Shown here piece by piece: positions 63,345 through 64,000 of a stretch of 64,000 nucleotides of DNA. The notes under the pieces are model-generated. The model had not been told where the DNA came from. It saw only the letters and a program-made list of their open reading frames with translations, and ran no database searches. Position numbers and translations under genes: made by a program. The DNA lies in NCBI RefSeq assembly GCF_029227915.1, contig NC_079878.1:27431501-27495500 (forward strand), read 5' to 3'. Each line of letters begins with the position of its first letter. The stretch's first letter is position 1. Origin of the DNA: Hydractinia symbiolongicarpus (Eukaryota; Cnidaria; Hydrozoa; Anthoathecata; Hydractiniidae).

Positions 63345-64000
63345 AAGTTACAACGGTTGCGTCACATATCCGTCCCCACATGTATTTACTGATATTTTTC
63401 CGATATTACTAAGTTATATCGCTTTTACCAGTGAAACGATTGACTGTGGAATTTTATTAAACTAACTTTGGACTGTGACCTTACAAGTGTGATAAGTGAG
63501 CCAACTGGACTCGAAGAAATAACATTCTTCTTAATTTGACAAGATTGCTGGAACTCAGAGATTACACTGGGCACTCTGGTAGCGCTGCATTTAAAAATTT
63601 AAATAAATAAGTCATTTTTTACTGTGGGACCAATCCTAGCCGTTATCGCGCGCAGAAGAATTAGAGACAGTTTCAAAAACTCTATTTCATTGACTTTCTA
63701 ACGGTATCAGTCCGTTTCAATTACAACGGTTCTTTCACATATTCCTACCATCATGTACTTAACGGTATTTTTCTCATATTACTAGGTTGCATCGCTTTTA
63801 ACAGTGAAACGATTGTCTGTGGGACTTAATTGAACTAACTTTGGACTGTAACATTATAAATGTAATAAGAGAGCCAACCGGACTCCAAGAAATAACATTC
63901 TTTTTAACTTGACATGATTGCTGGAACTCAGCGATTACACTGGGCGCTGTGGTAGAGCTTTATTTAAAAATTAAGATAAAAAAGTCAATTTTTACTGTGG
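63345..64000 (-). repeat. Inverted satellite, right end of the window
   Basis: About 1.8 reverse-sense monomers without a local HOR partner nearby. They resemble 53340-53760 (CCGATATTACTAAGTTATATCGC, AGCGCTGCATTTAAAAATTT). The window ends inside a monomer, so the array continues to the right, as it does to the left of position 1. Confidence 0.88.

Larger units (their letters stand above)
42272..64000 (-). repeat. Satellite array, inverted orientation (same monomer family)
   Basis: From 42272 to the window end every monomer reads as the reverse complement of the left half. For example the left-half block CTTCGAGTCCAGTTGGCTCA appears as TGAGCCAACTGGACTCGAAG. The period remains about 373 bp. 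Local HORs of 3, 6, 4 and 5 monomers are present but none extends over the whole half. The monomer subtype carrying TGTCGAGTT (here AACTCGACA) occurs repeatedly, as in the adjacent forward block 32901-42271 and not in HOR-1 or HOR-2. This suggests the inverted half derives from an array like its immediate neighbour. Confidence 0.96.

Noticed and set aside
1-64000. CRISPR array
   Set aside because: Repeats are regular, but the unit is 373 bp with no short-repeat/unique-spacer alternation; all sequence between markers is itself repeated.
1-64000. CENP-B box in the monomer
   Set aside because: Monomers have TTCGTACCAACATG in the reverse sense, but the CGGG part required by the box consensus is missing. 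No match seen on either strand.
1-64000. Tandem transposon or LTR array
   Set aside because: No terminal repeats, target-site duplications, polymerase or transposase motifs, or poly-A tails were seen in the monomer.

Overview
The whole 64 kb window is tandem satellite DNA. One monomer of about 373 bp (roughly 36% GC by hand count of one copy) repeats head to tail about 170 times. I found no protein-coding gene, rRNA, tRNA, CRISPR array, transposon insertion or non-satellite stretch of more than a few bases. Every reading frame longer than about 60 codons lies inside a satellite monomer, and 373 is not a multiple of 3, so frames do not carry through from one copy to the next. Long homogenised arrays with higher-order repeats (HORs) point to eukaryotic constitutive heterochromatin, such as a centromeric, pericentromeric, subtelomeric or sex-chromosome block. 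CpG is not depleted (about 13 CpG in a 360 bp stretch, close to expectation), which fits a genome without heavy CpG methylation decay, for example many invertebrates. That is inference; the species and chromosome position cannot be read from this sequence.

Layout, with the monomer sense of the left part called '+': (1) 1-4230, diverged mixed monomers. (2) 4231-18002, a six-monomer HOR (HOR-1, 2237 bp) in six copies plus a partial seventh; the third copy has lost exactly one monomer. (3) 18003-32900, a ten-monomer HOR (HOR-2, 3731 bp) with three full units, a rearranged eight-monomer unit at the left edge and a partial unit at the right edge. Inside HOR-2 one monomer type recurs at 4+4+2 monomer spacing. 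(4) 32901-42271, diverged monomers again. Its first six or so monomers are collinear with 1204-3355, 85 monomers away, so HOR-1 and HOR-2 look like expansions inside an older array. A six-monomer tandem duplication lies at about 37521-41570. (5) At 42271/42272 the array switches strand abruptly. (6) 42272-64000, the same satellite in the opposite orientation, made of short patches with different periods: 3-mer (1119 bp), 6-mer (2240 bp), 4-mer (1492 bp) and 5-mer (1863 bp), plus mosaic stretches and one truncated monomer.

The sequence records array evolution: local amplification, unequal exchange in register with the monomer, less homogenised array edges, an inversion, and monomer subtypes that have gained their own features, notably a perfect 9-bp-stem hairpin. 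I see no gene-encoded system. The points most worth following are the nested HOR-2 architecture, the strand-switch junction and the subtype-specific hairpin.
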